Assembly (NCBI RefSeq): GCF_026151205.1
Contig: NC_087080.1
Span: forward strand, 9,017,720 to 9,081,719
Direction: 5' to 3'
DNA: 64,000 nucleotides
Source: Bolinopsis microptera
Taxonomy: Eukaryota; Ctenophora; Tentaculata; Lobata; Bolinopsidae
This document shows positions 10,479-22,300 of the stretch, piece by piece. Position 1 is the first letter of the stretch, and every line of letters begins with the position of its first letter. The position numbers and the translations under genes were made by a program. Below the pieces are notes generated by a model. That model did no database searches. It had not been told where the DNA came from and saw only the letters and a list, made by a program, of their open reading frames with translations.

Positions 10479-12177
10479 ATGATAAGGTATCTTCCTCGTC
10501 ATACATACAATGTTTTGAGACGTTACCTTACCTCTCAGCATTCCTTAGAGGTCCCAAAACCTGTGGAGAACAGAGCGGTTAACAATAAACCTCTTTATGG
10601 TATGTTTTAACTGTTAAGTGAACAAGTTTCTTCTTCAACTCATTCCATAATATTTTGTTGTTTCACTCTGGATGAGGGCAACGACAGTCATCTTAACACT
10701 AAAAAATATATCTAGAGTTGCACCTGATTTCATTCTCATGCTTATAACTTCTTTCAGACACTGTGGTTGTCAGATCTCCAGTCAATACAGATATTGAGGA
10801 TATTCTGAACAAGAAGCAACAGATTTCTGTAAACGGTATAGTGCTAGCACTTCTAATTTCGTTCAAAATTTAATCGCTCAATCATCTTTACATCACCACT
10901 ATTCGACATGTCTGATCCGATGGTTGTGTAACAAATTTTCATACTTTTACTCCTAGATGAAGTGAATTGTGGTCTTTTCGGGCTTGATAGAACAGATCTT
11001 GAAGATCATTTTACTTTAGTTACCAGTAAATGTGACGATTTACTCCATCAGGTATAGGATTTCATATCTTTTTACTTTTTTTGTTTAATGCCATTTTAAA
11101 ATTAGTCGTTTATGATAAATTGTTCAATTTCAATTTTAATTGTTATAGTAACACCCAGTAACACCTACTAACACCTACTAACACCTACTAACACCTACTA
11201 ACACCTACTAACACCTACTAACACCTACTAACACCTACCCCACTGCAGTTAGAAACTAGCAGTACAGATGAAACACTTGAACTGGCAGATGACCTGGTGA
11301 GAAAAATTGTCTCTGTTGGTGACATGGCGCTCTTCTTAGCACAATCTACCAGGTTTCCTACCTTTCTTTAGAAATTTGTGTCCCTGGTACATAATTGAAA
11401 TCTAGTTTTAACTTTTCGTTAAATACCTTTTATTTAATCAGCTTTATTTAGGCACCTTTATTAAGAGGTGTACCAAATATGACTACATCTGCAAAGCTAG
11501 TGCTAATCCAGTGTATCTCTTATTTATGTTAAATGCTACTCAGCGATAAGAGAGACGAAGGTCGTGAACTACTGAAACAAGCTGAAGTATACATGAACAA
11601 GTTGAATAACAGTTCTGTTATCTTCTCAGCTCTTAAACGCCTGGTGGAAGACACGGAAACTTGGGAACAGGTTAGTTAATCCTTAGCTACTGTCTAGTTT
11701 TAGCTACTGTCTAGTTTTAGCTTAGTTGATTACTTTGTTTTTTCATCTGGGTTGGCCAGCATGGTCACAATCATGCAGCTCACTGAATCAAGGCAGTAAG
11801 GTAGTACCGCTAGTACGTTTTGTGAAAAGTCGGGGTGAGATGTGCCGAGAGCGGGAATTGAACCCAGGACCTCCCGATAACCAATCAGGTGCTATAACTC
11901 TGTAGCTATCTCGCCTTGAATCTTGATTGCTTTGTACTATTTTAACTACTGCTTTTATTAGTTTGAGTTTAAGTCAGATGCTGTAATTTCGAAGTTTGTA
12001 ATACTAAATATAAATTAGGTTCTACTTAACATGAAGCTTCCGGTTAAGTCTCAATTATTCCTCCAGATGGAGGGTGAATCCCGGAGAGCAGTGTTGATGT
12101 TGTTGGTGGACTGTAAAAATAACGGCTCTGACCAGATACCTGAGAAACACACTGAAATACAGACCCTTATAAAACAG
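10479..12177 (+). CDS. MIPEP: Mitochondrial intermediate peptidase-like, N-terminal exons
   Basis: Six exons join in phase: 10479-10599, 10758-10835, 10957-11051, 11249-11352, 11544-11670 and 12067-12177, each with GT-AG borders. The product starts MIRYLPRHTYNVLRRYLTSQ, an Arg-rich, acid-free mitochondrial targeting peptide. Then come a 'CGLFGL' motif, a 'DDLVRKIVSVGDMALFLAQS' helix and a '...YMNKLNNSSVIFSALKRLVED' segment. This order matches the N-terminal helical half of MIPEP (M3 metallopeptidase family), which trims octapeptides from imported matrix proteins. The HEXXH catalytic domain is not found downstream in the window, so the copy is truncated, its remaining exons lie far away, or the assembly is broken. 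Intron 3 carries a 10-bp minisatellite and intron 5 a SINE. Confidence 0.72.
11149..11239 (+). repeat. 10-bp minisatellite (taacacctac)n
   Basis: About nine tandem copies directly before the 3' splice site of MIPEP-like exon 4. The last units merge into a pyrimidine-rich 'cctaccccactgcag' acceptor, so repeat number sets the distance from branch point to acceptor. Confidence 0.9.
11840..11915 (-). mobile_element. tRNA-derived SINE head (minus strand)
   Basis: On the minus strand it reads GGCGAGATAGCTACAGAGTT...GGTCCTGGGTTCAATTCCCGC, with A-box-like TAGCTACAGAG and a good B box GGTTCAATTCC. Stem pairing is too poor for an active tRNA. It sits in intron 5 of the MIPEP-like gene. Confidence 0.6.
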
Positions 12178-12832
12178 GTGAATATATTCACATAATATGT
12201 GAATCTTAAATAAAACTAAAGCTAAACCACATATATAATGTGGTTTAGTTTTTAGTTTTGTTGGGTTTTTATTCAAAGTTATGAAACTAAATTTGAGTTA
12301 GAATATAAAGTATTTGAGGTTATAAGGACACGTTCATTTGAGTTTGAGGATATTGGTAAACAAAAATAATAGCGTTTTCGACGATAGTGGCTTAATTTTG
12401 ACATCTATTAACCTAGCACGTTCAGAAGTTCTGAACATTAGCCACGTAACCCATACTCCCATATGCAATGCTCAGAAAGAAAATATATTGTTGTTAGGTA
12501 CTATAATGTTTCAAATGTCACATTTTGTGTGACTTAGTTAACTGCAGTTGTCTAATTATCATTCCTTGGTCTGAAATATAGTAGATAAGGTCAATCTAAC
12601 AATTATGATACAACATTGGTTAAAGGGCACGGATCGAACGGTTACAAGGCAATATTTGGGTAACTTTGTCACACTCAGAATAACATCCCTCTATTCTACT
12701 GTGAGGTGTCTTCAAAACCCTTTCAACTCATTATCTGATGGTTGATCTACCAATCATAGCCCTAAAATATGTTATTTTGAATAGTTAGCTAATACAGGCA
12801 CTTGGTTATTGGGAAATGAGGTTAATTCTGTC
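12178..12832. other. No further MIPEP exons seen
   Basis: This would be the start of the next intron. I find no splice-bounded coding segment resembling the M3 peptidase domain. Confidence 0.4.
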
Positions 12833-13204
12833 AGGCATCATGTAGCCGGTGGGCCCGACATGATACGACATATCTTGACACGTCGGGGTTTGTCGGGATT
12901 TGTCAGGGTTTGTCGGGGTTTGTCGGGGTTTGTCAGGGTTTGACGGGGTTTGACGGGGTTTCCGGTTTGTCGAGCCTGGAGGCTTTTCTTTTTTTTTTTT
13001 GAGTCTCCCAACAAAAAGCCGAGACCGAGTCATCAAGCTTTACGTGGAAAAACACTATCCAATAAGGCCTCATGTAGCCGGTGGGCCCGAGGCAAAACCC
13101 CTCGACAAACCCCGACAAACCCCGTTTGTCGGGGTTTGTCGGGATATGTCGGGGTTTGTCGGGGTTTGTCGGGGTTTGTCGAGCCTGGAGGCTACATGAT
13201 GCCT
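12833..13204. mobile_element. Element with GGCATCATGTAGCC inverted ends and 10-bp VNTR core
   Basis: AGGCATCATGTAGCC starts the segment and GGCTACATGATGCCT ends it. The core is a tandem array of gtcggggttt (both orientations), broken by a gagcctggaggc block and a second internal 'ggcctcatgtagccggtggg' start near 13066, so two copies appear nested or joined. A fragment of the same unit is at 48886-48930. No coding capacity; the short frames are translations of the repeat. Confidence 0.7.
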
Positions 13205-13784
13205 TCAAGGGTTTCGCGCCCGAGATCAGGCGCTGGTCTCTATTGCAGACCTCTATATCTGCGTTCACTACGTGGGCGGCGGACATCAAAATCCGCTGCG
13301 TAATACATCGCGTTGCGTCGAGAACTTAACCCGGAACCCACGTCAACTTCGTGTTGTTCCTCTTTTTCTTCCCCGGCATAAGTCCCCGCTATAACCAGCT
13401 TACCACTTTACACTATATGACGTTGATTATCTTGGTCGTTGGAATTCTGGAACTAATCTTCAGATAACGGTAAATTCCAGTGCCCCGCCCCTGCCATATA
13501 ACTATTTGATTTAGTGATGATTTTCCAGTCTCTACTATAATGGTATGATGATGAAAATCTAAAATATATGGCTACAATGAGCATTTTAATAGCAATATTA
13601 ATTCAATCCTACAATGTGTCATGTAATAATATTAAAACCGTTGTATGTATCTACTTAACAAACTTCTTATCGGTCATGTAATCCAGAAAATGTGTTGCTG
13701 TTAATAGATAAGCAGCGTTATCACTTAGAAATCAACCCAGTTATAATAACAAATTTGAACAAGGGGGGACCAAAATTTTAATTG
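13205..13784. other. GC-richer spacer
   Basis: Positions 13205-13330 are rich in CpG (cgcgcccgagatcaggcg...ctacgtgggcggcgg), but I could not tie them to a gene; they may be a promoter or more repeat. The remainder is AT-rich with nothing recognised. Confidence 0.35.
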
Positions 13785-14711
13785 TCAATAATCATTATCT
13801 GATGAGTCAGTTGTGACTGGTGACACGTATCCTAGTGGTGGTCGACGATTACACGCTATATGATGCGGTAAAAGTGGTCTGGGTTTCTTTTCCTTTTTCT
13901 TAGTTACTCCTGCACTGCTACTTTTCATTGCTGAACTTGTCGAGACAGTGTCCTTATCTTCTACTGATTTAACTTGACTGCAAACTGCACCTTTCCTAAT
14001 AAAATGATTTTCATTTGGCGTTTCTCGAGCTTTCTCTCTCAATTCTGCTACCAGTTTTCGATGTTCTACTCTCTGCTCCAGGGTTCGATCAGGTGTCAGA
14101 TAAACATTTTTGAAAATCGTGCTTTTGAGCTCCTTTGACTTTCTCAAAAGATCTGTCAATGCGGCTGAACTGTCCAATACGACCTTGACAGGCCTGGAAA
14201 TGTCACTACTATGCTGTTTCCCAATCCTCTCTGCCTTAAAAAAGGGTTTCTCTTCAATCGACACGAATACTTCCTTGACTGTAGAGTGAATATCTTCATC
14301 CGCTGCTTCCTCCAAACCGAATATCATGAGGTTTTTACTCCTATCTTCTACAATGTCTTTCACAGCGGTTTGAATTTTCTTCAAAGTGATCGATTCAACA
14401 GTTGTCTTCTTAACAGCCTCACTGTATGATTTCAGTTCTTTCTTCAAAGTAGTCTGAATACCAGATTGAAGAATATCTATCTGTTCCCTTTTACTAACCA
14501 GTAGCTCACTCTGGACCTCAGCTAATTCTTTGATCGCATGTTTCGCTTCCGATTTCAACGAATCTACTTCTAAGCATCCACTTTTCAGCAACTTGATCAA
14601 GTCTAGCGAACAATTGACAACTTTGAACAAAAACGATGACAAATCCTTTTTCGTTCCTCCATTTGTAAATACCAGCTCCTCAGTGAACTCAACATGATCT
14701 TTTCGACCCAT
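13785..14711 (-). CDS. LINE ORF1-like RNA-binding protein
   Basis: 308 residues from ATG 14711. A Lys/Glu-rich, probably coiled-coil N-terminal half is followed at about residues 135-225 by the RRM-like core typical of non-LTR retrotransposon ORF1 proteins: RSKNLMIFGLEEAADEDIHS, 'AERIGK', 'RPVKVVLDSSAALTDLLRKS' and 'KNVYLTPDRTLEQRVEHRKL'. A basic/Ser-rich tail ends ...TTDSSDNDY. Such proteins coat LINE RNA. No reverse transcriptase follows on the minus strand, so this is a stranded ORF1 or a captured gene. The stretch is bordered by aaggggggacc (about 13760) and the near-inverse ggcccccctt (about 14788), which hints that another element carries it. Confidence 0.6.
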   Translation of the reverse strand: MGRKDHVEFTEELVFTNGGTKKDLSSFLFKVVNCSLDLIKLLKSGCLEVDSLKSEAKHAIKELAEVQSELLVSKREQIDILQSGIQTTLKKELKSYSEAVKKTTVESITLKKIQTAVKDIVEDRSKNLMIFGLEEAADEDIHSTVKEVFVSIEEKPFFKAERIGKQHSSDISRPVKVVLDSSAALTDLLRKSKELKSTIFKNVYLTPDRTLEQRVEHRKLVAELREKARETPNENHFIRKGAVCSQVKSVEDKDTVSTSSAMKSSSAGVTKKKEKKPRPLLPHHIACNRRPPLGYVSPVTTDSSDNDY

Positions 14712-14762
14712 CTTCTTGTACAAAGAATGAAAGACCGCCTCTGTTCTTCCAATCTGTTTCAC

Positions 14763-15120
14763 TGCATCTTGGTAAAGTAGCCATAAGGCCCCCCTTTACA
14801 CTTTATCAACTAATAAACTTTACTGATAACAGAGCTCACAAATTCGACACGTAAGCAAATTAAACGGGAACAAAGCTATAATGGTATAATCAATGTTTTT
14901 CTCTTTGAGGTCCCATATTGCTTTTGTTAGAGCACCACCCGGAGCCATTACTCGGCACTAACGCCTTAAAATCTTTAATTACAATCAAATTATATAAATA
15001 TATGCACACAATTATAAAATATGATAACGCTATTAGCAAATTTTAAATAGTATTATCTCTATTATAATTCAGAGAATTATTTCTGTAGAATGTAGAATGT
15101 AGAATGTATGTACGACCGCC
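14763..15120. other. AT-rich spacer
   Basis: Nothing recognised beyond the ggcccccctt block near 14788. Confidence 0.4.
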
Positions 15121-15229
15121 CACGTGCAAATTATGTAAACAAATCCAATTACATCAAACGTTGCGTAGTTACCATGGTAACAAGGATTGTTATACGCACG
15201 TGCACGTGCAATGATTGTTTTAACGTCAT
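15121..15229. promoter_or_regulatory. Candidate regulatory cluster: X-box plus E-boxes
   Basis: GTTACCATGGTAAC (15168-15181) is a perfect 14-bp palindrome fitting the RFX X-box consensus GTNRCC-N(0-3)-RGYAAC. CACGTG E-boxes lie at 15121, 15197 and 15203, and AACGTCA (CRE-like half) near 15221. RFX factors drive ciliary genes in animals. No gene start that would use it is recognised nearby, so the role is inferred from the motifs only. Confidence 0.45.
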
Positions 15230-15856
15230 TTTGATCGGTTTTGTTGATATTACGCTGTGTTTAGTACGAGCAACATTTTAATTGGCTGTATTTTCGGTTG
15301 TGTAGAATATTTTTGACGCGACTTAAACTTACTAACAAAAAATACTATTAGCTTCCTCCCTGTGACCACGGGTTTTCTAGTAATAGTATAAGTACTCAAT
15401 CGGTACTTAGGGTTTTTGAAGCTTTGGCGATGATAGTACCATCGTGTTTTAAATTTCTTTGTTAATCCTATATTTAAAGTCAGTTCCTTCTTTAATGTTG
15501 TTCATTAAGGTACATGAAGCAAGTCCATTCTTTTGCCCCAATATTCACGAGCCGATTCTCGCTTAATCGCTAGCCCGCTTTAATCGGGCCTCTTGTGTTA
15601 AACATAATGCTGAACTGGTAGTAGAGTGGCTTAAATATAAACAAATAAATAATATCATACGAAAAAGTGCAAGGAAAGATATAATGAAATCTCAAACATA
15701 AATTACACATGCGCTATTGGATCTTCTGGATCCTCCTTGTAATACGAATTACGATCCTTTTCTTCTCCTCTTGTATACTTGCCATCCTTGTTTGCTGCTC
15801 ACCAGTGAAAACCAAATCCTCATACAATAATATTCTGACCGATCATTAATTAAAAA
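15230..15856. other. Spacer
   Basis: No gene seen. A short cgctagcccgctttaatcgggcc inverted stretch occurs near 15570. Confidence 0.35.
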
Positions 15857-16105
15857 CTATTTATATCGGGCATTGGCCCTGAACAGTATTGCGCCAAATA
15901 CTGTGACTGGCTCGGGCATGTTTTTGAGCAGACCTCGCAATGTAGGGCCTTGTCTAATCTCGGTACAGGATCTTTTCTTTTCTGGTTCTACTTCTTTTGA
16001 CATGTGGGCCTGTGCATGGAGAAGTTTACTGGATTTTACCAGTGGTGGTACAACTCGTCTGGGTGTAGAAGCATACCGAACAACATAATACATCTTATAA
16101 TACAT
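15857..16105 (-). CDS. Small unknown ORF, possible exon
   Basis: 82 codons from an ATG. The N-terminus is Tyr/Arg/Val-rich and lacks acidic residues until about residue 38, like a mitochondrial presequence. The rest (EPEKKRSCTEIRQGPTLRGL...MPEPVTVFG) looks protein-like in composition. I do not recognise it. It could be a small mitochondrial protein or a chance frame. Confidence 0.25.
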   Translation of the reverse strand: MYYKMYYVVRYASTPRRVVPPLVKSSKLLHAQAHMSKEVEPEKKRSCTEIRQGPTLRGLLKNMPEPVTVFGAILFRANARYK

Positions 16106-18302
16106 TTATATTTTTCTTTCTAAAGAAGCAAGCCCCTGTTTACGGTACTGAAAATGTTTAGTATAATACAACTTATAATATTAAAGTTAATTAAGTGAAC
16201 GTCTTCACCTGCAACATGAAGTTTTCAAATGTAGTTCTATGAAAACTTAGAATACATGTGAACTTGTGACTGTACCTTGTGAACAATTGCTCTTACCTGA
16301 AACTGGGTCATCAACCAAAAGAACTAAGCCATGTTGGTCGTCAATCAGAGGCACTTATCCAATAAGAACGATGCAGAGCCATTGGAATGTGTAGAATTAA
16401 TTAAGCCAGTTCGTCTTCCTGCTCTTGTTGTCATAATTATTTTCTTGATTTTCTGTCTGGTGTGAATGTGAATATTTTTCACCTATTCACCTGACCAACA
16501 ACCTTAGCGTAAGTTTCAGGGACCTCTGTCTTTTAGATTTTTTACGTCTTGTCTCAAAATGTGTGCCCAACATTGTAGAAATAATGTTGTTAAAAACCTC
16601 GATAATGTAGTAATCTGCTGATTTTCGCTTGCCTGGTCCTACTAGTTTACGTCGTTTATTAGAAGAATACATTGGTAGGGGTGGTGGGGCCGGGCACATA
16701 CCCACACATCCGATATTTAGCAAGTTGTGTCGCTGACACCACAGATAAACCGACACTATAAATGTAACACTTGTCCTAATATAGTCGTTATCCAAATGTA
16801 ACCCTAGTTTTAACATGGAGGACATTCATATTGTAATGGTCTTGCTTCTTCACCAGGATTATTTCGTAGCTGCTGAACCTTCATCTGCTTGTCTCGTGGT
16901 TCAAGATGTGAAAGACTACCTTCAATCATATCCAACGCCCCTTTCGTGAGTTTGTCCTGAGATAAGTGAGTTCAGAAAATAAATACCTCAACCTTTCATT
17001 ACTCTGATGACATGATGAATTGATGATGCTGCTTAACTGTGGTATAATTAAATATCTACCACCGAGGCAAAACGCAGCTGAGTGGCATCATCTGCTTCAA
17101 ATGGTGTTAATCAATCTGAAATAAATAGATATCAATTATAAATTACAAACAAGTAAATAGCAATCATGGAATATCCTATTAATGAGAGAATATCATGTGT
17201 AGAACAACATAAACACCCTACGTGCGTGGGATGGACTCCTGGGGTGGATTTTTATTCAGCGCGTTTTTTGTAGCCTGTTCAACTTGACGTTTTGATTCGT
17301 TACTATCTCAATGTCACAGATACACAGAATGTGAGGTGATCATCTTAAAGAGAAACATCTCAGCTTTCACCTGGTGTAAAGTTTATCTTTGTACTCAAAA
17401 TATAGCTCGCTCAGTGTGCAATAGAAGTTGACAATACAATAACCACGTCCGCGACCGGTCGTCAGATGCCGGAGTGTTGCACAAAATTGGGTCCCTAAAT
17501 TAAAATTCTATGACACAGTTACCATGCAGAAATGTCTGGAGTAACATTTGGTGAAAATTTGAAGGGTCTACTGTTAATATTGCAAAAGTTATTGAAAACA
17601 AACTAGCTTAATCAGAAGTTTTTGGGAAAATTTCAATTTTGTACGTAGTGGGGTCTACTGGAGTACTGGGGTGGACGCTTGGGGTGGACTCTCGCAACGC
17701 GCATCTGATGGAGTGGCTTTTTCAACAGCCGTCAGTACGGCCAATATCAGAGCACAAATTATTGTGAGTAAGACCTTAATGGTCAGCTATGAACCCCTCA
17801 CTAGAATAGTAACCGAATCTAAAAACAAGGAAATGTTATTCCGTCAAAGCTCAAATTTTTTACTCTTCTCAGTGCAGTTACTATGAATGTACTAGCTAAG
17901 TATCGTTGATCGTAGCTGCATTACACAGTAGAAAGTAACCAAGGAACTAGGAAGATGGCTGATTAACGAAGCAATTTCAACGTGAACAGTTCCAAAATAC
18001 ATAATCATGGCGACGATAGTTCAACTTGAACCTTTTTAGTTTTTACAGTCTTAAATCACAATAAAATCATGTTAACTGCAAATCACAAAATCAAATCACT
18101 TAAATCTGATACAGTCCCGTTACAGTACGCTTTCGTGACAACCTCAATGCTTAAAAAATAAATATTCTCCAGTCTTGTGAATAGGCTTCGTCTAATGTAA
18201 ACAGTTGATGTAATAGCTATCAAGTAATAGTTGCTATATTATACACAAAAACACCATATTAGATTGCTAATTAGTGTTTATACACAGGATCACTTAATCT
18301 AG
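16106..18302. other. Spacer without recognised genes
   Basis: AT-rich. Two direct 'ctggggtgga' blocks near 17240 and 17670 suggest an old repeat. No coding exon could be supported. Confidence 0.35.
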
Positions 18303-18376
18303 TTCTCCTCCTCCTCCTCCACCTCCTCCTCAGTCCTCAGTCCTCCTCCTCAGTCCTCCTCCTCATCCTTCTCGTC
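18303..18376 (+). repeat. CTCC/CAGT minisatellite fragment
   Basis: A short piece of the array found at 41109-42184. The 51 bp ending in 'catccttctcgtcag' are the same as at 41968-42018, so one array seeded the other or both came from a common dispersed source. Confidence 0.8.
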
Positions 18377-18377
18377 A

Positions 18378-18946
18378 GAGACGATATATATGGAAGGTTC
18401 CGTACCATTTTACTGACACCACGGCATCAACTTTAACGCGACTTTCCGCAAAAACCGTAAAAGATATACAATTGAAAAGTGTTTGACTGGGTCAAATGTT
18501 TTAATGGCCTCCAAATCAGCATGAAAAAATAAAAAATTGGCCAAGAAATAGGAGTTTTTGACTCCAAAATTTGGACCCCCAAGTGGTGTCAAAAACGCGA
18601 ATTAAATAGGTAATAATTATTTTAGTCTCTTGAGTCTTGACACCATTTTAGGGTTACTAGCAGGAACCCGTCTACCCTAAAGTGGTGTCAAGACTCGAGA
18701 GACTAAAATAATTATTACCTATTTAATTTGCGTTTTTGACACCACTTGGGAGTCCAAATTTTGGGCACTAAAATTCTTATTCCTTGGCCAATTTTTTACT
18801 TTTTCATGCTGATTTGAAGGCCATTAAAGCATTTGACCCAGTCAAAAAAGTTTCAGTTGTATATCTTTTACGGTTTTTGCGGAAAGTCGCGTTAAAGTTG
18901 ATGCCATGGTGTCAGTAAAATGGCACGGAACCATATATATCGTCTC
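18378..18946. repeat. Long inverted repeat (arms about 275 bp, loop 19 bp)
   Basis: Arm 18378-18654 is complementary to 18674-18946 at high identity, from gagacgatatatatgg to gacaccattttagggt. The transcript would form a hairpin of about 275 bp. It probably arose as two head-to-head copies of one TIR element, the left one lacking its ends. Confidence 0.88.
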
Positions 18947-18980
18947 GCTTTATATATAGTAAGATACGGGTTCCTGCTAG
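18657..18980. mobile_element. TA-flanked MITE with CTAGCAGGAACCCGT ends
   Basis: CTAGCAGGAACCCGT (18657-18671) and its inverse (18966-18980) are flanked by TA on both sides. The 324-bp body is the right arm of the long inverted repeat. No coding capacity. Confidence 0.75.
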
Positions 18981-19313
18981 TATAAATAATCCGTGAGATT
19001 AAATGCCAGGAATGCGCACAGATCAGTAAAATGATAGTGAAATTGTGCAGAGGTGTTTAGCATTGTAAAACCACTCGAGATTAATCATAATTCGTCTTGA
19101 TAGTAAAGTATTGTTTCGTTATTGTTATCAAAGTTTGTGTGTCGGATCATCGCGAAAGTTTAGGTAGATATAAGGCATCATGGTTTTAGGTTGGTACTTG
19201 GAATCCTGGGTATTGGTAGAGAAGTGATGTATATGTATATTGTTTAATCTGAGTGAAACGAGATAAATACACAACTATTCGGAACATTGATTTGACAGAT
19301 ATTTTTTCAGACA

Positions 19314-22300
19314 ATGCCCTACAACGGGCTTAGGACGGTAAGAGACCTCGCAGAAGCTGTATCGAAGTTTAAGCTGGGAAAGGTAAAACTTTTGTGTTCG
19401 GCAACGAGGCCGTTTATGACACTGGAGGTTCAAATACCCAATTTCTCAAAAGTTGCTCTGATGTGTGCGTTGGAGAAAGTAAGTTACGCATCCAAATGCC
19501 ATTTCGGTGCTTACTCGCCCTATTGTTTCAAAAGCCCACTTAACTGTATAATTTGGATTTAATGATTTTAATTGGATTTCAAAATTGCAGAGTAAATATA
19601 TAAGGTCTAATATAAGGTCTAATCACACCCTCTAAACGATGAAAGTATTAACTTGATTGCATTTTAAATACAACGTGTTCGTATCATTATCACCTGATCA
19701 AAAAACTCTCTAGGGAACAGATGGTGCAAGTAAAACTGTTCCAAGACCTGGCCCAAGTCAGCCTTATAGAGCTGGTGCAAGACGTGGAGTTGTCCCTGAC
19801 AATCAACCTGGCCCAAGTCATGCTTATAACAGTCCGAGACGAGGTGCAGCTGCTCCCTCAATCGATAGTCACAGGAGTGGTGCTTCAGCTGGATTAAGTC
19901 TCCCTCAGATTCTTAAAAGCACGACTTGTAAGTCTACTCAAAAACTGGGTGTGTGGGTGGGTGGGTGGTTGGTCGGGCAGATATGATACTGATGTATTTT
20001 TTGTAATAGTAATTCTTACATTGACTAAATTCAGATAGGTATCAGAGTAACTCTTTGAACAGAAGCCCGCCTCCGTCACTTAGGATTAATCCGAAGGTGA
20101 GTCCATGAGTTGAGTTCTTGCTAGTGCTGCAAATATTTGACTGTTTGTGTGTCGGATCATCGTGAAAGTTAAGGTATATATAAGGCATCATGGTTTTAGG
20201 TTAGTATTAGGAATCCTGGGTATTGGTAGAGAAGTAATATGTATATGTATATTGTTTAATCTGAGTGAAACGAGGACGACATAAATTGTTTAATTGTCAG
20301 AAGATGTTATAAAGTCGTTTAGAACTGTCCAGAGACCAGAGGTGCTGAATTTAATGAGTTATGAGTTTTAAACACAGATGGCCTTGAGATGTATTTTTTT
20401 AAACAATAAGACCTAACTGATGTAGATCAGTTCTGTTATATCCATCTATTATGCACAATTTTGTGATTGAATATTTTCAAATTTTTCGTGACGTTTAAAT
20501 TGCATTGCGTCTTAAAATATGATGTAGTGATAAGTGCTATATTCTTAGAAATGAGTTACAACAGACTGAAAGAAGCGGCTGGCAAATACAGACGAAACAT
20601 TAAGCCGATACACTGTACGGTAGTACAGATAACAAGAAAAAGTGCATCAGCTTTCTAGAAAGCTGGTAAGAATGTCTCAATAGCATTTATAATATATTTA
20701 TGAACTTTCCTTTTAGGAGCCACAACTCATGCCGTCCTATGGGAATCTTGCAGAAAGCACAATTTTTAATCTGAGTGAAACGAGGACGACATAAATTCAA
20801 GGGTCGACCGAGTCCTCGGCCTCGGTATTACCGAGGAATGGCGATTTTTCCTCGGCCTCGGCCTCGGCCTCGGTCAGGAGGACAATTCCTCGGTTCGCCT
20901 CGGCCTCGGTCAAAAATAGATTCGAAATTCCTCGGCCTCGGCGAAATTTGACGATTTTACCGAGGATTTGACCGAGGATTTTTGTTGAAATTTTGGGAAT
21001 TTTTCTACAGACTTACAGAGGTTAATGTAAACGAATTTGTAAAATTGAAAATAAAACGACCAATTGACCAGGACACAAAGCTAAAAATATCATAGTCTAA
21101 GATTCATCGTCTGATGAAATGACAATATCTGAGCACTCTGAATCAGAATAATCTTCTGTGCACAGCTCAGAAGGGGGACAGTCCTCTTTATTTGGGGCTT
21201 CAAATTCATTTGGACAGGGGCCGAAGTCGTCCCCAAATGTTCCGATGTTCTTTTTGAGAAACAAGCACCCCTCAAAGTTTGTTGGCCTAAGGCTACAAGA
21301 TGGCTGCCGGAGCTAGAGTTTTTGGTTGTACCTGATGCACCGACACCATCCATCTCACCACGCTTCTGATAGAATATTTCAAATTTCACTGTCAATTACT
21401 CAGATCCTGCCTGGGCATGCCCACTCCTGACTCTTGGCGAACTTGCCCCTTCATAATGATTGTAGCGTGTGTACACAGTATATTAGTACACAGTACAATC
21501 TAGGTACAGTGCGCTTTTCCTAATAAACAATGCCCTTTTTCCCAACAATTTTTCTGCCAAAATTCCTCGGCCTCGGCCTCGGCCTCGGTCAAAATTTGCA
21601 CTCCTCGGTCAAAAAAAAGAAACCTCGGTTGTCCTCGGCCTCGGTCTTAACTAACTGTATTTTCCTCGGCCTCGGCCTCGGTCGAAAATCCTGCCCTCGG
21701 TCGACCCCTGCATAAATTGTTTAATTGTCAGAAGATGTTATAAAGTCGTTTAGAACTGTCCAGAGGTGCTGAATTTAATGAGTTTTAAACACAGATGGCC
21801 TTGAGATTTCCCTTAATTCATAAGGGAGTTTATTCCAAAGAATGTGTGCTCTGTAAAAGTAAGACTTAGATATGCCTGAACATCATGGTAACTGGTTAAA
21901 TCAAAACTGTGACATTTGGGGCAAGGGAACAGTAGAAAAGCTTTCCTTCGAAAATCTTCCAGAATGTATCCTTCTACTCTGAAGATTTTCTCTTTAAATG
22001 AAAGCTTTTTCTTCGTTAATATGGCTTTCAGTGTCTTGTAGTTGTGCCATCCATTATGAACTCACTAGTTTTATTTTATTCTATGTTTATTTCAGGTAAA
22101 TAAAACAGGCCGTTGTGGGTGTTAAGTAAAGTTGCACTATCAGTTATTTGGCTCCTTCACCAGATGGGGAAACACAGATGGTCATATCATGATGGTCCTA
22201 TCATGCTCTAGATATTTCTTGTGTCTAAACTCTAAAACTATAAGAGGTATGTACTATTTTGTAAGTCATTGTTTCGTGTCTAAAATAATTATAGAAATAA

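Larger units (their letters stand above)
19126..21806 (+). repeat. Dispersed intronic repeat, three copies
   Basis: A block starting 'gtttgtgtgtcggatcatcg' and running through 'ggcatcatggttttagg...attgtttaatctgagtgaaacgag' occurs at 19132-19270 and 20143-20395. Its downstream part occurs at 20771-20797 and 21711-21806, the last pair split by the hAT element at 20798-21710. The third copy abuts coding-like DNA at about 20760 with no splice donor between. Confidence 0.75.

Noticed and set aside
11149-11239. Coding tandem repeat
   Set aside because: It lies between a donor and an acceptor of the MIPEP-like gene and is intronic.
12806-13329. Several overlapping frames rich in TPTNPDKPRQ or VCRGLSGFVG
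   Set aside because: They follow the 10-bp VNTR in all frames and both strands and carry no protein signal.
16487-16825. 112-codon minus-strand frame
   Set aside because: No domain, no splice context, uneven composition; could not be told from chance.
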